Assembly: GCA_029561345.1 (NCBI GenBank)
Contig: JAKQJC010000041.1
Location: forward strand, 17,316 to 81,315
DNA from: Chloroflexota bacterium
Lineage (GTDB): Bacteria > Chloroflexota > Anaerolineae > Anaerolineales > Anaerolineaceae
DNA: 64,000 nucleotides
Direction: 5' to 3'
Part shown: one piece after another, positions 17,998 to 26,085 of the stretch
How positions within the stretch are numbered: the stretch's first letter is position 1
Layout: each line of letters opens with the position of its first letter
Position numbers and translations under genes: made by a program
Notes under the pieces: model-generated
What the model saw: the letters and a program-made list of their open reading frames with translations, nothing else
Databases searched by the model: none
What the model was told of the DNA's origin: nothing

Positions 17998-20922
17998 CTA
18001 AGGATTCGCGGTCACCAGCGACATGAAAAGACGATAAATGGGGTGGTTGCGGTAAATGAGAATGCGCCCCCGGTTATGATCCACCAGATAAAGGTTGTTA
18101 TAGCGATCAAAGCGCATGGTCACCGGCTGCGAATGGATATCACCAATGGCTGCCACGGGCAGCGGTGAGGTCAGCGGATCCTGATAAATCATCGGGAAAC
18201 GCGGCCCCAGGTAACTGTTGAAGCCCAACACCATGCGCCCTTGTGAATCAAAGGCTGGTTCCCACGGTCCGCACAGTGGATCCTGTTCCTGCGGCAGGCA
18301 GGCGGCGCGGGTGAAATCGCCGCCGCGGCCCAAAACCCGGCTGGCCGGAATGGCAAACAGGGCTGTGGCCGGATCATCCGGAAGCAGGCTGGCATCCCAC
18401 TCCAGCATACGCCAGTTGCCGTCAAATTCCAGATTGTGATCCGAAAGAAAAAGGTTGCCTTCGCGGTCAAAAGCCAGGGCGCCCGGGTTGCACAGTGAAT
18501 CGCGGCTGGGGTAGTCCCGTCCGCGCCCCTGGTTGCACTGGTTTCCTGAAACACTGACCTGCCCCAGTATAATATCCACGGTGGGATCAGTGGCGGCATT
18601 GCGAATGCGGAAAGCGCGGTGATTCTCCTCATCCGTCAGCCAGATGCAGGCCGGGCAGCCCGGTTCAAAATCAATGCCGCCCATGCCTACCGCTGCCGAC
18701 CAGGTGAAGCTGCCCCCACCCTGCAGCGGCAGCGGTGGAGAAAGCACCTGCACGGCCCGGGCCTGGCTTTGCAGCGGCAGGTTGTAGGCCAAAATCTGGT
18801 TTTCCTGCAGCACCCACAGCCGCTCACCGCCCGGCTGTGCGCGCATGCGGCGGAATTCCGGCCCCCAGCGGGGATTGGTGACAAAATCATCCTGGCCCAC
18901 CACCCCATCTGCCGGCTGACCGTTATGGAGGGAAAGCGGGTTATTCCAAAAGAGAAGGCGGTGACCATCGGCAAAGATAAGCTGCTCATCCGTCACCTCG
19001 ATACCGCCGTGATAACTGGTGAAGTTCCCCGGCCCCACCTGGTTGAAGGTTTGATCCACTTTCAAAAAGAAATCGCGGGTTGTATAACCACCCGCCTGAT
19101 AGCGGTAACCTGACTGTCCATAGCCGGATACAGCCACCAGCAGGTTGCCGTCGCGGTCCATGCCCAGGCCTCCCGCCAAAAAAGTGCCTACATCCAGGGT
19201 GAAATCCAGCACTTCATTGGTAAAACGGTAAATCTTGCTTGTTTCAGGGTCGGCAATCCACAGTGCGCCATCCAGGCCCAGTTCCATTCCGGATGCATTG
19301 CGAAAGGCTCCCGTCAGGGCGCGCGCCGCAGGCATGCCGTTGGTATAAGGCGGGATGAAGACCAAAATGCGCTGGTTCATGGTATCCCCTACATAAACTG
19401 TGCCGATGGCATTGATGCGCACAGAAGCCGGTTTGTTCATCTGGTTCAGGCCGCTGCCCGAAGCCGTGGTGTGAAAGTTGCCCTGCCCCAGCACCAGGTC
19501 GGCCGTCTGAGCGGGAATGCCGCTCAACGGGTCTGCGGGAAAGCGCAGCACGCGGTTGTTGCTGGTATCCGTCACCCACAGGTTGCCTTGGGCATCCAGT
19601 GCCACCCCCACCTTGTCATCGCCAGTGCCGGTCACCGGACCCAGGCACAGGCTGTTGGCGTCGGTAAAACTGGCATAACCGCGCCCGCGGTTGCAGGTGA
19701 ACCCCGAAAAATCGGCCTGGCCCCAAACGGCATCGGCGGTGGTATCGCTGGTAAATGGATTATTGTAGCGCAGCACGCGGTTATTAAACACATCCGGCAA
19801 ATACAGGTTGCCCGAGGCATCCAGCGCCATGGTCTTGTATGAACCTCCTTCCAGGATGCTCACCTGTTCCTCGCGCATGCTGCACAGGGTGTCTGCGCTG
19901 GCTGGCGGCGTATCAGGGTAATGCTGGTAACTGCTGTCGCCATTACAGGCAGAAGTGGTGAATGAAGGCTGCCCCAACACCAGATCAGCGGGGTGATTAT
20001 CAGCTACCTGGCAGGTTGAATCCGGACAATCGGAATTGCTGGTGCAGTTTCCGCCGGCATTTCCACCGGCCTGGCAAACCCCCAAATGAGAGAAACCCAG
20101 CACACGGTTGTTGCCGCCATCAGAGACATAAACCCGGTTGGGGATCACGGAACGGTCCACAATCACCCCACCAGGGTTGAAGAGATGATCGGCAGTCACT
20201 TCGTTGGGGGTGATTTGACCAAAATCAGTCTGACCCAGAATCACATCTGCCCGCCAATCGCCCAGCACCCCCTGCGCCGGGGGTGCCGCCGCCTGTAACG
20301 GTTGAAAAATGACATCGCCGTCGGGGGTGGTATAGCGCAAAGATCCCAGCAAACCGGCCAGATATGGGCTGGCTGAAAAATCAGCCGTATAAGCCCCGGA
20401 TGCATCCGTCGTCACCGCCACTGTTCGCCCGCCAAGGGTGATGCTGAGGGAGTGCGGCGCGCCAAAGGCGGCGGCCGTGATATTGGCTGGAGCCTGGCCG
20501 GTGATGATTCTGCTGACCGCATCAACTTCAGCTGTCAATGGGGGAATCGGGATGATGCGTGTATCACCATCATCTACCATCAGGGTGTCGCCGGCAGCCA
20601 TCAGGCGATCCATTGAGACGGAAAAACTGCCAGCGCCATCCACGGTAGCCGTGCGCGTGACCACCTCACCGTTCAACCGGGTCAGCATCAGGGTGAGATC
20701 ATGACCGGCGTTTGTGGTGCCCCAGACAATGGTGCTGACGCCTGCCGAATGCGCTCCGCCGTAAGGCAGGCCTTTCGCAGTATCGCGGCGGATATGGATT
20801 GTGGTTGCTGCCTTGCTGGTTGCCAGAACCGGATGTTGCAAACAGCCATTGGCCCATAAAACCAGGCTCAGGCAAATTAAGGCTGGAAAAAAACGAATAA
20901 CGGAGCGGAAATGTGTTCTCAT
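17998..20922 (-). CDS. Large secreted NHL-repeat protein
   Basis: 974 residues from ATG 20922 (GGAG upstream). An N-terminal hydrophobic signal (FFPALICLSLVLWANGC) suggests export, with a possible lipobox Cys. Residues about 40-220 look like Ig/carboxypeptidase-like beta domains; the rest contains many NHL-like blades of the kind LDASGNLYLPDVFNNRVLRY and LDAQGNLWVTDTSNNRVLRF, each alternating with VLGQ-type 'F-LGQ-DF' segments, forming beta-propellers. A Cys-rich insert CTSNSDCPDSTCQ is present. Likely a cell-surface binding or adhesion protein; ligand unknown. Monocistronic. Confidence 0.85.
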   Translation of the reverse strand: MRTHFRSVIRFFPALICLSLVLWANGCLQHPVLATSKAATTIHIRRDTAKGLPYGGAHSAGVSTIVWGTTNAGHDLTLMLTRLNGEVVTRTATVDGAGSFSVSMDRLMAAGDTLMVDDGDTRIIPIPPLTAEVDAVSRIITGQAPANITAAAFGAPHSLSITLGGRTVAVTTDASGAYTADFSASPYLAGLLGSLRYTTPDGDVIFQPLQAAAPPAQGVLGDWRADVILGQTDFGQITPNEVTADHLFNPGGVIVDRSVIPNRVYVSDGGNNRVLGFSHLGVCQAGGNAGGNCTSNSDCPDSTCQVADNHPADLVLGQPSFTTSACNGDSSYQHYPDTPPASADTLCSMREEQVSILEGGSYKTMALDASGNLYLPDVFNNRVLRYNNPFTSDTTADAVWGQADFSGFTCNRGRGYASFTDANSLCLGPVTGTGDDKVGVALDAQGNLWVTDTSNNRVLRFPADPLSGIPAQTADLVLGQGNFHTTASGSGLNQMNKPASVRINAIGTVYVGDTMNQRILVFIPPYTNGMPAARALTGAFRNASGMELGLDGALWIADPETSKIYRFTNEVLDFTLDVGTFLAGGLGMDRDGNLLVAVSGYGQSGYRYQAGGYTTRDFFLKVDQTFNQVGPGNFTSYHGGIEVTDEQLIFADGHRLLFWNNPLSLHNGQPADGVVGQDDFVTNPRWGPEFRRMRAQPGGERLWVLQENQILAYNLPLQSQARAVQVLSPPLPLQGGGSFTWSAAVGMGGIDFEPGCPACIWLTDEENHRAFRIRNAATDPTVDIILGQVSVSGNQCNQGRGRDYPSRDSLCNPGALAFDREGNLFLSDHNLEFDGNWRMLEWDASLLPDDPATALFAIPASRVLGRGGDFTRAACLPQEQDPLCGPWEPAFDSQGRMVLGFNSYLGPRFPMIYQDPLTSPLPVAAIGDIHSQPVTMRFDRYNNLYLVDHNRGRILIYRNHPIYRLFMSLVTANP

Positions 20923-20991
20923 CAAAACTCCAGTCACTTTTCTATCCAAATGTTAATTATAGTCTCAAATACAATACTCACCCCAAACAAA

Positions 20992-21008
20992 GATTACGTG
21001 ACGATTAC
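20992..21008 (-). repeat. 11-bp repeat site S1 (two units)
   Basis: Read on the minus strand: GTAATCGTCAC followed directly by GTAATC. It is the same unit as in the arrays at 22507 and 22734. It lies between the NHL gene and the prenyltransferase-like gene, outside the parA operon. Confidence 0.7.
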
Positions 21009-21076
21009 GTTTATTTTCTCCTTCATCGGCGTGTTATACTGGTCTTAAGGTTGATTTTCCCTTTCCGGAGGTATCC

Positions 21077-22081
21077 ATGACTGAAGCAGATCCCCTGATT
21101 GAAAACGCCCACGCCTGGCTGCTGGCGCAGCCCCAGCCTGGCGTACGCTATCTGGCACTGCGCAACCTTGCTGGACTGCCCGAAAATCATGCTGACCTCG
21201 TCGCAGCAAGAAACGCAGCTTATGCAGAGGGGCCGATTGCAGCAGTGCTTTCTGCCATGCAGCCAGATGGCTTTTGGGTTGCCCCTGGCCCTGGATATCA
21301 CCCAAAATACACTTCCACCGTCTGGGCGCTTATTCTCCTGGCTCAATTAGGCGCTCATATTTCTCATGAGCCGCGCCTCAAAAACGCCTGCGCCTACCTT
21401 CTGGATCATGCCCTGACCGAAAACGGACTTTTCAGCGTCAACGGCAGCCCATCGCAAACCATCGACTGCCTGCAAGGTAACCTGTGCTGAGCGCTGGCTT
21501 CCCTGGGATGTACAGATACACGCATGGAAGCAGCCTACGAATGGATGGCGCGCAGCGTCACCGGCGAGGGAGTGGTCCCGCCGCTGCGTTACTATGCCTA
21601 TAAATGCGGTCCGCTTTTTGCCTGCGGCGTCAACAATAAGGAGCCCTGCGCCTGGGGCGGCGTCAAGGTGATGCTGGCCTTCAGCCAGATTCCCCCTGCC
21701 AGGCGCACTCCCCTGATGGAAAAGGCCATTCAGGCCGGGGTGGATTTTTTGCTGGACAATCACCCTGAGCAGGCCGGTTATCCCAGCGGGCCGAACAACA
21801 GACCCAGCGGAAGCTGGTTTAAATTTGGCTTTCCAGTCTTTTATGTGACCGACGTTTTGCAGATCGCCGAGGCAGCCGCTGCCCTGGGGTATGCCGCTGA
21901 TCCAAGGTTGGACGCTGCCTGCCGGTTCATTCTGAGCAAACGGGACAGGCAAGGGCTCTGGCCGCTGGAATATGACTATGCCGGGAAGACCTATGGAGAT
22001 TTCGGTCCAAAGAAAAAGGCCAACCCCTGGGTGACCCAGCGGGCGCTGCGGGTGCTGAAGGCCCGCGGAGAATTCGCCTGA
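21077..22081 (+). pseudogene. Prenyltransferase/squalene-cyclase-fold protein interrupted by an in-frame TGA
   Basis: The reading frame runs from ATG 21077 (GGAGG upstream) to 22081 with a single in-frame TGA at 21488-21490. The two halves are in the same frame, giving 334 residues with one stop: ...DCLQGNLC-stop-ALASLGCTDTRMEA. Alpha/alpha-toroid features include ASLGCTDTRMEAAYEWMARS and YKCGPLFACGVNNKEPCAWG. I recall this family mislabelled as NifH-related; true function is unknown. A Trp TGG to TGA change at a position where Trp would fit is the simplest explanation. TGA is used as a normal stop by other genes here. Confidence 0.75.
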
Positions 22082-22107
22082 TTACGCGACGCTTACGCAT
22101 CGAATAC
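22080..22107 (-). repeat. 11-bp repeat site S2 (three units)
   Basis: Minus-strand units GTATTCGATGC, GTAAGCGTCGC, GTAATC in direct succession at an 11-bp period. It overlaps the stop of the preceding gene. Confidence 0.7.
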
Positions 22108-22283
22108 ATGCCGCTTGCGACATTCCTTGCCCGAATATTCGCCCCCGCCGCCGGCAAAGTGGTGTTCAGGTTCGCAGTCTTCCTGATTCTCATCTGGAAT
22201 AACAATGGGATTTCTGTTTTAACAGGCCTGATCAACTGGCCTTTTTACAGCTTCACAAAGAGCTGGAAAAATCTTCAGCTATT

Positions 22284-22300
22284 GTTTACGTGCCGCTTAC
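22284..22300 (-). repeat. 11-bp repeat site S3 (two units)
   Basis: Minus-strand GTAAGCGGCAC followed by GTAAAC. Spacing and sequence match the other sites. Confidence 0.65.
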
Positions 22301-22506
22301 GTTTTCACGGCCATTTTCCCTACCTCCTGGCTTCGAGCAGACATCCTTCATCTCAAAATCACAATGGTTTGAGCAAAGCCTGTCCGCATTCCGGTCAATT
22401 CTTCTGAAGGGCAAAAAAAGCCCCAGGAAGGTCGTTTTCAGGCAAAACGAGTCAATATACCTTCCCGAATCAAAAGGCGCCTCTACGCGCTTCCTGATTC
22501 GATAAC

Positions 22507-22573
22507 GTAATCGTCATTGTAATCGTCACGCGATCACAGCGTAATCTAATTGTAATCACTAAGTTATCAATGA
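22507..22573 (+). repeat. Long 11-bp iteron array S4 (six units)
   Basis: Unit starts fall at 22507, 22519, 22530, 22541, 22552 and 22563 (periods 12,11,11,11,11). Units begin GTAATC, GTAATC, GCGATC, GTAATC, GTAATC, GTTATC; the first two continue GTCAT/GTCAC. An inverted GTAAGCGTCA copy follows at about 22572-22583. One unit per helical turn is the arrangement of plasmid centromeres bound by ribbon-helix-helix proteins. Confidence 0.85.
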
Positions 22574-22733
22574 CGCTTACGTCAACAGATTCGTTGAAAA
22601 TATGCTTTCGCTTTTCCACAATGCCTTTATACACGTTCCAAAACCGGATGCGTTTGCGCCAGGATCGGGGGGCATCCAAAGGTTTTATGGCGGAGGAAAA
22701 AAGAGGGGTGAATTCAGGAAAAAGCCTCATTTT

Positions 22734-22788
22734 GTAAGCGTCACGTAATCAATACGTGATTCAGATGTAATCAATGCGTAAACAAATC
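22734..22788 (+). repeat. Long 11-bp iteron array S5 (five units)
   Basis: Five contiguous 11-mers: GTAAGCGTCAC, GTAATCAATAC, GTGATTCAGAT, GTAATCAATGC, GTAAACAAATC, with no spacing irregularity. It lies 161 bp beyond S4, so two arrays flank an unrelated segment (22584-22733), a layout like plasmid R1 parC. Confidence 0.87.
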
Positions 22789-22901
22789 CGCTGACGTTGG
22801 TCTTGATTCATTTTTCCAGAAGACAGCTGTAGGGGGAGCAGAGAGGGAAGGAAAAATGACTATCATTCCTGGTCTGGATTTTGCACTGCCAAACAATTAA
22901 C

Positions 22902-22918
22902 GTAAGCGTCGCGTAATC
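22902..22918 (+). repeat. 11-bp repeat site S6 (two units)
   Basis: GTAAGCGTCGC then GTAATC, just outside the terminator of the parA operon. The rest of 22082-22987 carries no supported gene. Confidence 0.75.
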
Positions 22919-22928
22919 AATTTCTGCC

Positions 22929-22967
22929 GAAAAAACAAAACCGCTCACCAGATGAACAGGTGAGCGG
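22929..22967 (-). terminator. Terminator of the parA/RHH operon
   Basis: On the minus strand, a 9-bp stem CCGCTCACC / GGTGAGCGG with a 9-nt loop is followed by TTTTGTTTTTT, 20 nt after the stop of the RHH gene. Confidence 0.88.
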
Positions 22968-22987
22968 CTGGAAATTTTGCAAGTTAT

Positions 22988-23674
22988 TCAGGAGACGATA
23001 TCCAGGTGGGCGGCGCGGCGCGGTTGGGGATGCAGAACCAGCCGTCCATCCTCATAAGCTGCCAGTGCATAGCGCAGCAGCAGGGACACCACTTCGCCAA
23101 CCGGCACGCTGTGCTGCTCACGCAGTTCTTCAATGTTTTCCAGCACACCCGCCGGCAGGTGGCGGTAGCTGACCATCGGCCTGCGCCAGGGTTTTTCCAG
23201 TTCCAGGGCCTGCACCGCTTTGGCATTTTTCTTCTTGGGTGCCGGCGGCAGGGTTCCAGCTGGACGTTCGCTCCAGGCTGCAGATTGTCCCCAGGCAGCA
23301 TTGGAATAAAGCATCATCTTTCCCTGGCTGAAACTTGAGCTGAGGCGCAGATCGCCACGGCGCAAACTTTCCAGGCTGAACTCCAAAAAAGCGCGCGCCA
23401 CCTCGCTGACCGTCACATCCAGGGTTTTGGCTACGGCTTTCACCTGTGCCTGCACCTCTGGCGGAATGCCGCGGAAAGCCGTGGCGCGGTTTTGTTCATC
23501 CCAACTGCGCGAGCGTTTTTTCTTTTCCGTCACCCTGATCTGGTCAATGATGGGAATCGGGGCAGTTGGAACCGGCACGGGCGGCAGAGCCTCAGGCGTC
23601 GGTTGTGAAACGGGAGCGGAAGGGGGTTGGGGCGTGGGCTGGTCCCACATGCTTCGCCGTTCAGTTTTTTTCAT
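22988..23674 (-). CDS. Double ribbon-helix-helix DNA-binding protein, likely ParB-type partition partner
   Basis: 228 residues. A Pro-rich N-terminal tail (12-40) and basic stretch KKKRSRSWDEQN lead to RHH-like unit 1 at 64-111 (RATAFRGIPPEVQAQVKAVA, then TLDVTVSEVARAFLEFSL). After a linker, unit 2 at 166-213 reads MVSYRHLPAGVLENIEELRE then QHSVPVGEVVSLLLRYAL. The units align without gaps over 48 residues (shared R, P, V, V-EV, LxxxxL, GxLxL). RHH proteins normally dimerise; here one chain may form the fold. Encoded 42 nt after parA and next to 11-bp direct repeats, so it is the likely centromere-binding protein and operon repressor. No match to a named family is known to me. Confidence 0.75.
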   Translation of the reverse strand: MKKTERRSMWDQPTPQPPSAPVSQPTPEALPPVPVPTAPIPIIDQIRVTEKKKRSRSWDEQNRATAFRGIPPEVQAQVKAVAKTLDVTVSEVARAFLEFSLESLRRGDLRLSSSFSQGKMMLYSNAAWGQSAAWSERPAGTLPPAPKKKNAKAVQALELEKPWRRPMVSYRHLPAGVLENIEELREQHSVPVGEVVSLLLRYALAAYEDGRLVLHPQPRRAAHLDIVS

Positions 23675-23716
23675 GGTCTTTCAGCTGCTTCAGCCGCCTC
23701 CGGTTAATGGTGGATC

Positions 23717-24490
23717 TTAAGAATGTTTGAGTACCCGCTGCACCAGATCCTGATATTCCTGCGCCGCCCGGCTTTCGGGATCCTTTTCAAAAATGGTCTT
23801 GCTTTCGCCGGGGCATTCGCCCAGCACGGCAGCGCGGTGAATGGGGGTGAGCACCCGGTCGCCAAAGCCCTGGCGCAGGTCTTCCATGGCGGCGCGGTGC
23901 TCACGAAGCTGATCAGAATAAAAGGTGGGCAGCACGCCCAGCAGCGAACCGTGCCAGCCTTTGCTTTGCTGCAGCATGATCAGCATTTCCGTCATCTTGC
24001 GCACACTATCGGTGGAAAGATATTCGGTCGAGGTGGGAATGATGACCATATCCGCCGCCCAAACCGCGCGTTCTTGAATGCCGCCCACCGAAGGAGCTGT
24101 ATCGAAAATGATGTAGTTCAAATTACCGCGGGTAAAACGGGCGATCGACTCGCGAATGACCGAGTAAGGCTTGTTCTGCGAATTCAAAACGGTCTGGGCT
24201 GCCATGGTGGTCTGGTTGCCCGCAATCAGCCAGAGATGTTCGCGGCCGGTGTTGCGGACATACTGCTTGAGAAAGGTGGTCTCATGTGTTTCCGTGCCCA
24301 TCGTCAGCAGGTAAAACGCGCCCGGCTCCGGGGTCAGGCCCAGGGTGGTGGCGCACTGCCCCTGCGGGTCCAGATCAATGAGCAGCACTTCTTTGCCCTT
24401 GAGGGCCAGGCCGTGCGCCAGGCTGACCGCGGTGGTGGTTTTGCCAACGCCGCCTTTTTGATTGGAGATAGTGATGATATGGGGTTTCAT
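23717..24490 (-). CDS. parA: ParA-family partition ATPase
   Basis: 257 residues. Deviant Walker A KGGVGKTTTA (about 12-21), Walker A' LLIDLDPQGQ and Walker B-like YIIFDTAPS. No N-terminal HTH, so this is the short chromosomal or type Ib plasmid form, which binds nucleoid DNA non-specifically and moves the partition complex. First gene of the two-gene operon with the double-RHH protein. A repeat site (S7) lies about 85 nt upstream of the start, consistent with autorepression by the RHH protein. Confidence 0.92.
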   Translation of the reverse strand: MKPHIITISNQKGGVGKTTTAVSLAHGLALKGKEVLLIDLDPQGQCATTLGLTPEPGAFYLLTMGTETHETTFLKQYVRNTGREHLWLIAGNQTTMAAQTVLNSQNKPYSVIRESIARFTRGNLNYIIFDTAPSVGGIQERAVWAADMVIIPTSTEYLSTDSVRKMTEMLIMLQQSKGWHGSLLGVLPTFYSDQLREHRAAMEDLRQGFGDRVLTPIHRAAVLGECPGESKTIFEKDPESRAAQEYQDLVQRVLKHS

Positions 24491-24572
24491 GAGCGGGTTA
24501 TCGGTTCCTTTCCCTCAAAGTGCTTTCTGCCTCCAGTTTACCATGAAACCTGAAAAACAAGCAATGACGGCC

Positions 24573-24589
24573 GCTAACGCGACGATTAC
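24573..24589 (-). repeat. 11-bp repeat site S7 upstream of parA
   Basis: Minus-strand GTAATCGTCGC followed by GTTAGC. It sits upstream of the parA start in the gap before the isoprenoid-fold gene, a suitable operator position. Confidence 0.65.
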
Positions 24590-24606
24590 GTTTATTCGCT
24601 GGGCCA

Positions 24607-25641
24607 TTAACCAGGGAAAGCCCGTTTAAATTCCTTGCGATAAGCCTGGTTCAACCGCAGTTCGGTCACATCCACCAGCCGGAATAAAAAACGGTCCTGT
24701 AAGCGGCTCAAAATCGCTCTGGCCTCGGCGATCATTTCTGTTGCGCGGGCATAAGTAGCCCGCACATGCGCCATGTCTGCTTTAATGCGTTGCGCGGTTT
24801 TGCGGTGATCCCTATCGCTTAGCCAGGTTTCATGTCCCAGAGTGACATAGGAATAATGACCAATGGCCAGGTCTGCTTCCAGGTCCTGCCAGTCATCCAT
24901 CATCTGGATGGCCGCGCCGAACAGCAGAAAAACCCGCCAGTAATCGTCAATCTGATCTGCTCGTCCCAGGCGTTCCAGGCACAACATGAATGGGCTCACA
25001 GCATTAGCGCCCTTCGCACCAAGGTCTTCAGGATGGTCCAGATGGTAAGGGCTGCTTTTACCACGCATTGATTTTTCTTTAATTTCAGCCGTCAGAAACA
25101 GGGTACGCATTTTGTGCAAAATGGCAAGATTAACCGGTGAAACGCCGAAAATGGACAGGGCGCGCAGTTCGTATTCCGCAATCAAAGCCTGGGCGGTGAG
25201 GATTTCAACTGGTGAAGGCTGGTTGGCATCCACATTTTCATCCAAAATGCCATAACCAGCCACAGCAAAAACCCCTGCCTGCAAAATTTCAGCAAAATGC
25301 GACAGCAAATCATCAAGGTCTTCTTCATGCATCCACACCACCAGAAAAGCAAAAACCGGATAGGCATCTTTAAAATACTGCGTCCGGTTGCTTTTCCACC
25401 GGGTAAGGTCACATCCCAGCGGCGCGCTGAACATTTGCAAGAGACGTTTTGCATCCTCATCCAGACCCTTGAAGGCTGATAAGAGCTGCATATCCACTTT
25501 GAGGTGCGCCCACATATCTCCAAGAGAGGCCTGTTTATCCAGAAAGGGCGCCATGATTGCGGCCCAAAAAGCCTCTTTGTCACGCTGATAAACTTCAAGG
25601 ATCAATGGGGCAAATTTCTCGAAAGCGGTATATTTTTCCAT
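24607..25641 (-). CDS. Class 1 isoprenoid-synthase-fold protein
   Basis: 344 residues from ATG 25641 (GGAAAGG upstream). All-helical. The C-terminal half contains IQMMDDWQDLEADLAIGHYS, a DDxxD-type metal site of trans-prenyl transferases and terpene synthases; the usual first Asp motif is not obvious (an EEDLDDLL stretch at about 120 is a candidate). It resembles the loosely defined 'class 1 isoprenoid biosynthesis enzyme' group. Located upstream of parA on the same strand but separated by S7, so a separate transcript is likely. Product unknown; a catalytic role is plausible, not proven. Confidence 0.6.
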   Translation of the reverse strand: MEKYTAFEKFAPLILEVYQRDKEAFWAAIMAPFLDKQASLGDMWAHLKVDMQLLSAFKGLDEDAKRLLQMFSAPLGCDLTRWKSNRTQYFKDAYPVFAFLVVWMHEEDLDDLLSHFAEILQAGVFAVAGYGILDENVDANQPSPVEILTAQALIAEYELRALSIFGVSPVNLAILHKMRTLFLTAEIKEKSMRGKSSPYHLDHPEDLGAKGANAVSPFMLCLERLGRADQIDDYWRVFLLFGAAIQMMDDWQDLEADLAIGHYSYVTLGHETWLSDRDHRKTAQRIKADMAHVRATYARATEMIAEARAILSRLQDRFLFRLVDVTELRLNQAYRKEFKRAFPG

Positions 25642-25834
25642 TTGCCAGCCTTTCCAAAACATCCATTTTATTTCTCGGAAAAATAAAAATGGTGGTGATT
25701 TCAGCCAGGACCATCCAGAAAGCATGCTCTTTAGAAAAAAATATCAAAAAAACCGTCATTTTAACAAAAAAAAGAAAAAATAGCCTGGTTTTAAGAAAAA
25801 TTCAGGAAAATAGACCAAAGTTTCTTAAAAATAC

Positions 25835-25863
25835 TTGTAATTAACCAGGGTTTACTGTAAAAT
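25835..25863 (+). promoter_or_regulatory. Candidate promoter of the ExeA-like ATPase gene
   Basis: TTGTAA (25835-25840), 17-bp spacer, TAAAAT (25858-25863), within a strongly AT-rich stretch (25680-25880). It leaves a leader of about 215 nt. Confidence 0.5.
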
Positions 25864-26085
25864 GGAATCAATTTACCATGAAAGACTCGTAAAGTATTTC
25901 GTGGCCGCCCAACTGGATGCGAGGGGGGCGGAGATCCGAGAAAACCACAGGTCCGCCAGGGGAAGCCACCCCCTGCGTTTTGCGGTCCAGGCCAAACCAA
26001 CCTCTTTTTCTCCCCTCTGGCAGCGGCAGCAGAAGGGAAGGTTAGTTCTGGTTGCCTCCAGCCAGAAGCCGCTCTGAGGAACACT
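25864..26085 (+). other. Leader region of the ExeA-like gene, no supported gene
   Basis: A 71-codon open frame starting at 25862 begins inside the promoter -10 box, lacks a ribosome site and matches nothing known, so it is not called. GC content rises sharply compared with the AT-rich DNA upstream. Confidence 0.45.

Noticed and set aside
21488..21490. Selenocysteine codon
   Set aside because: No SECIS-like stem-loop seen directly downstream and no selenoprotein family match; nonsense change is simpler.
22507..22788. DnaA-box cluster (chromosomal origin)
   Set aside because: Units are GTAATC(GTCAC), not TTATNCACA, and no dnaA or dnaN is nearby.
22080..22918. CRISPR array
   Set aside because: Repeats are 11 bp and contiguous without unique spacers; no cas genes.
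25862..26077. Short plus-strand gene before the ExeA-like ATPase
   Set aside because: Its ATG lies in the predicted -10 box and it has no ribosome site.
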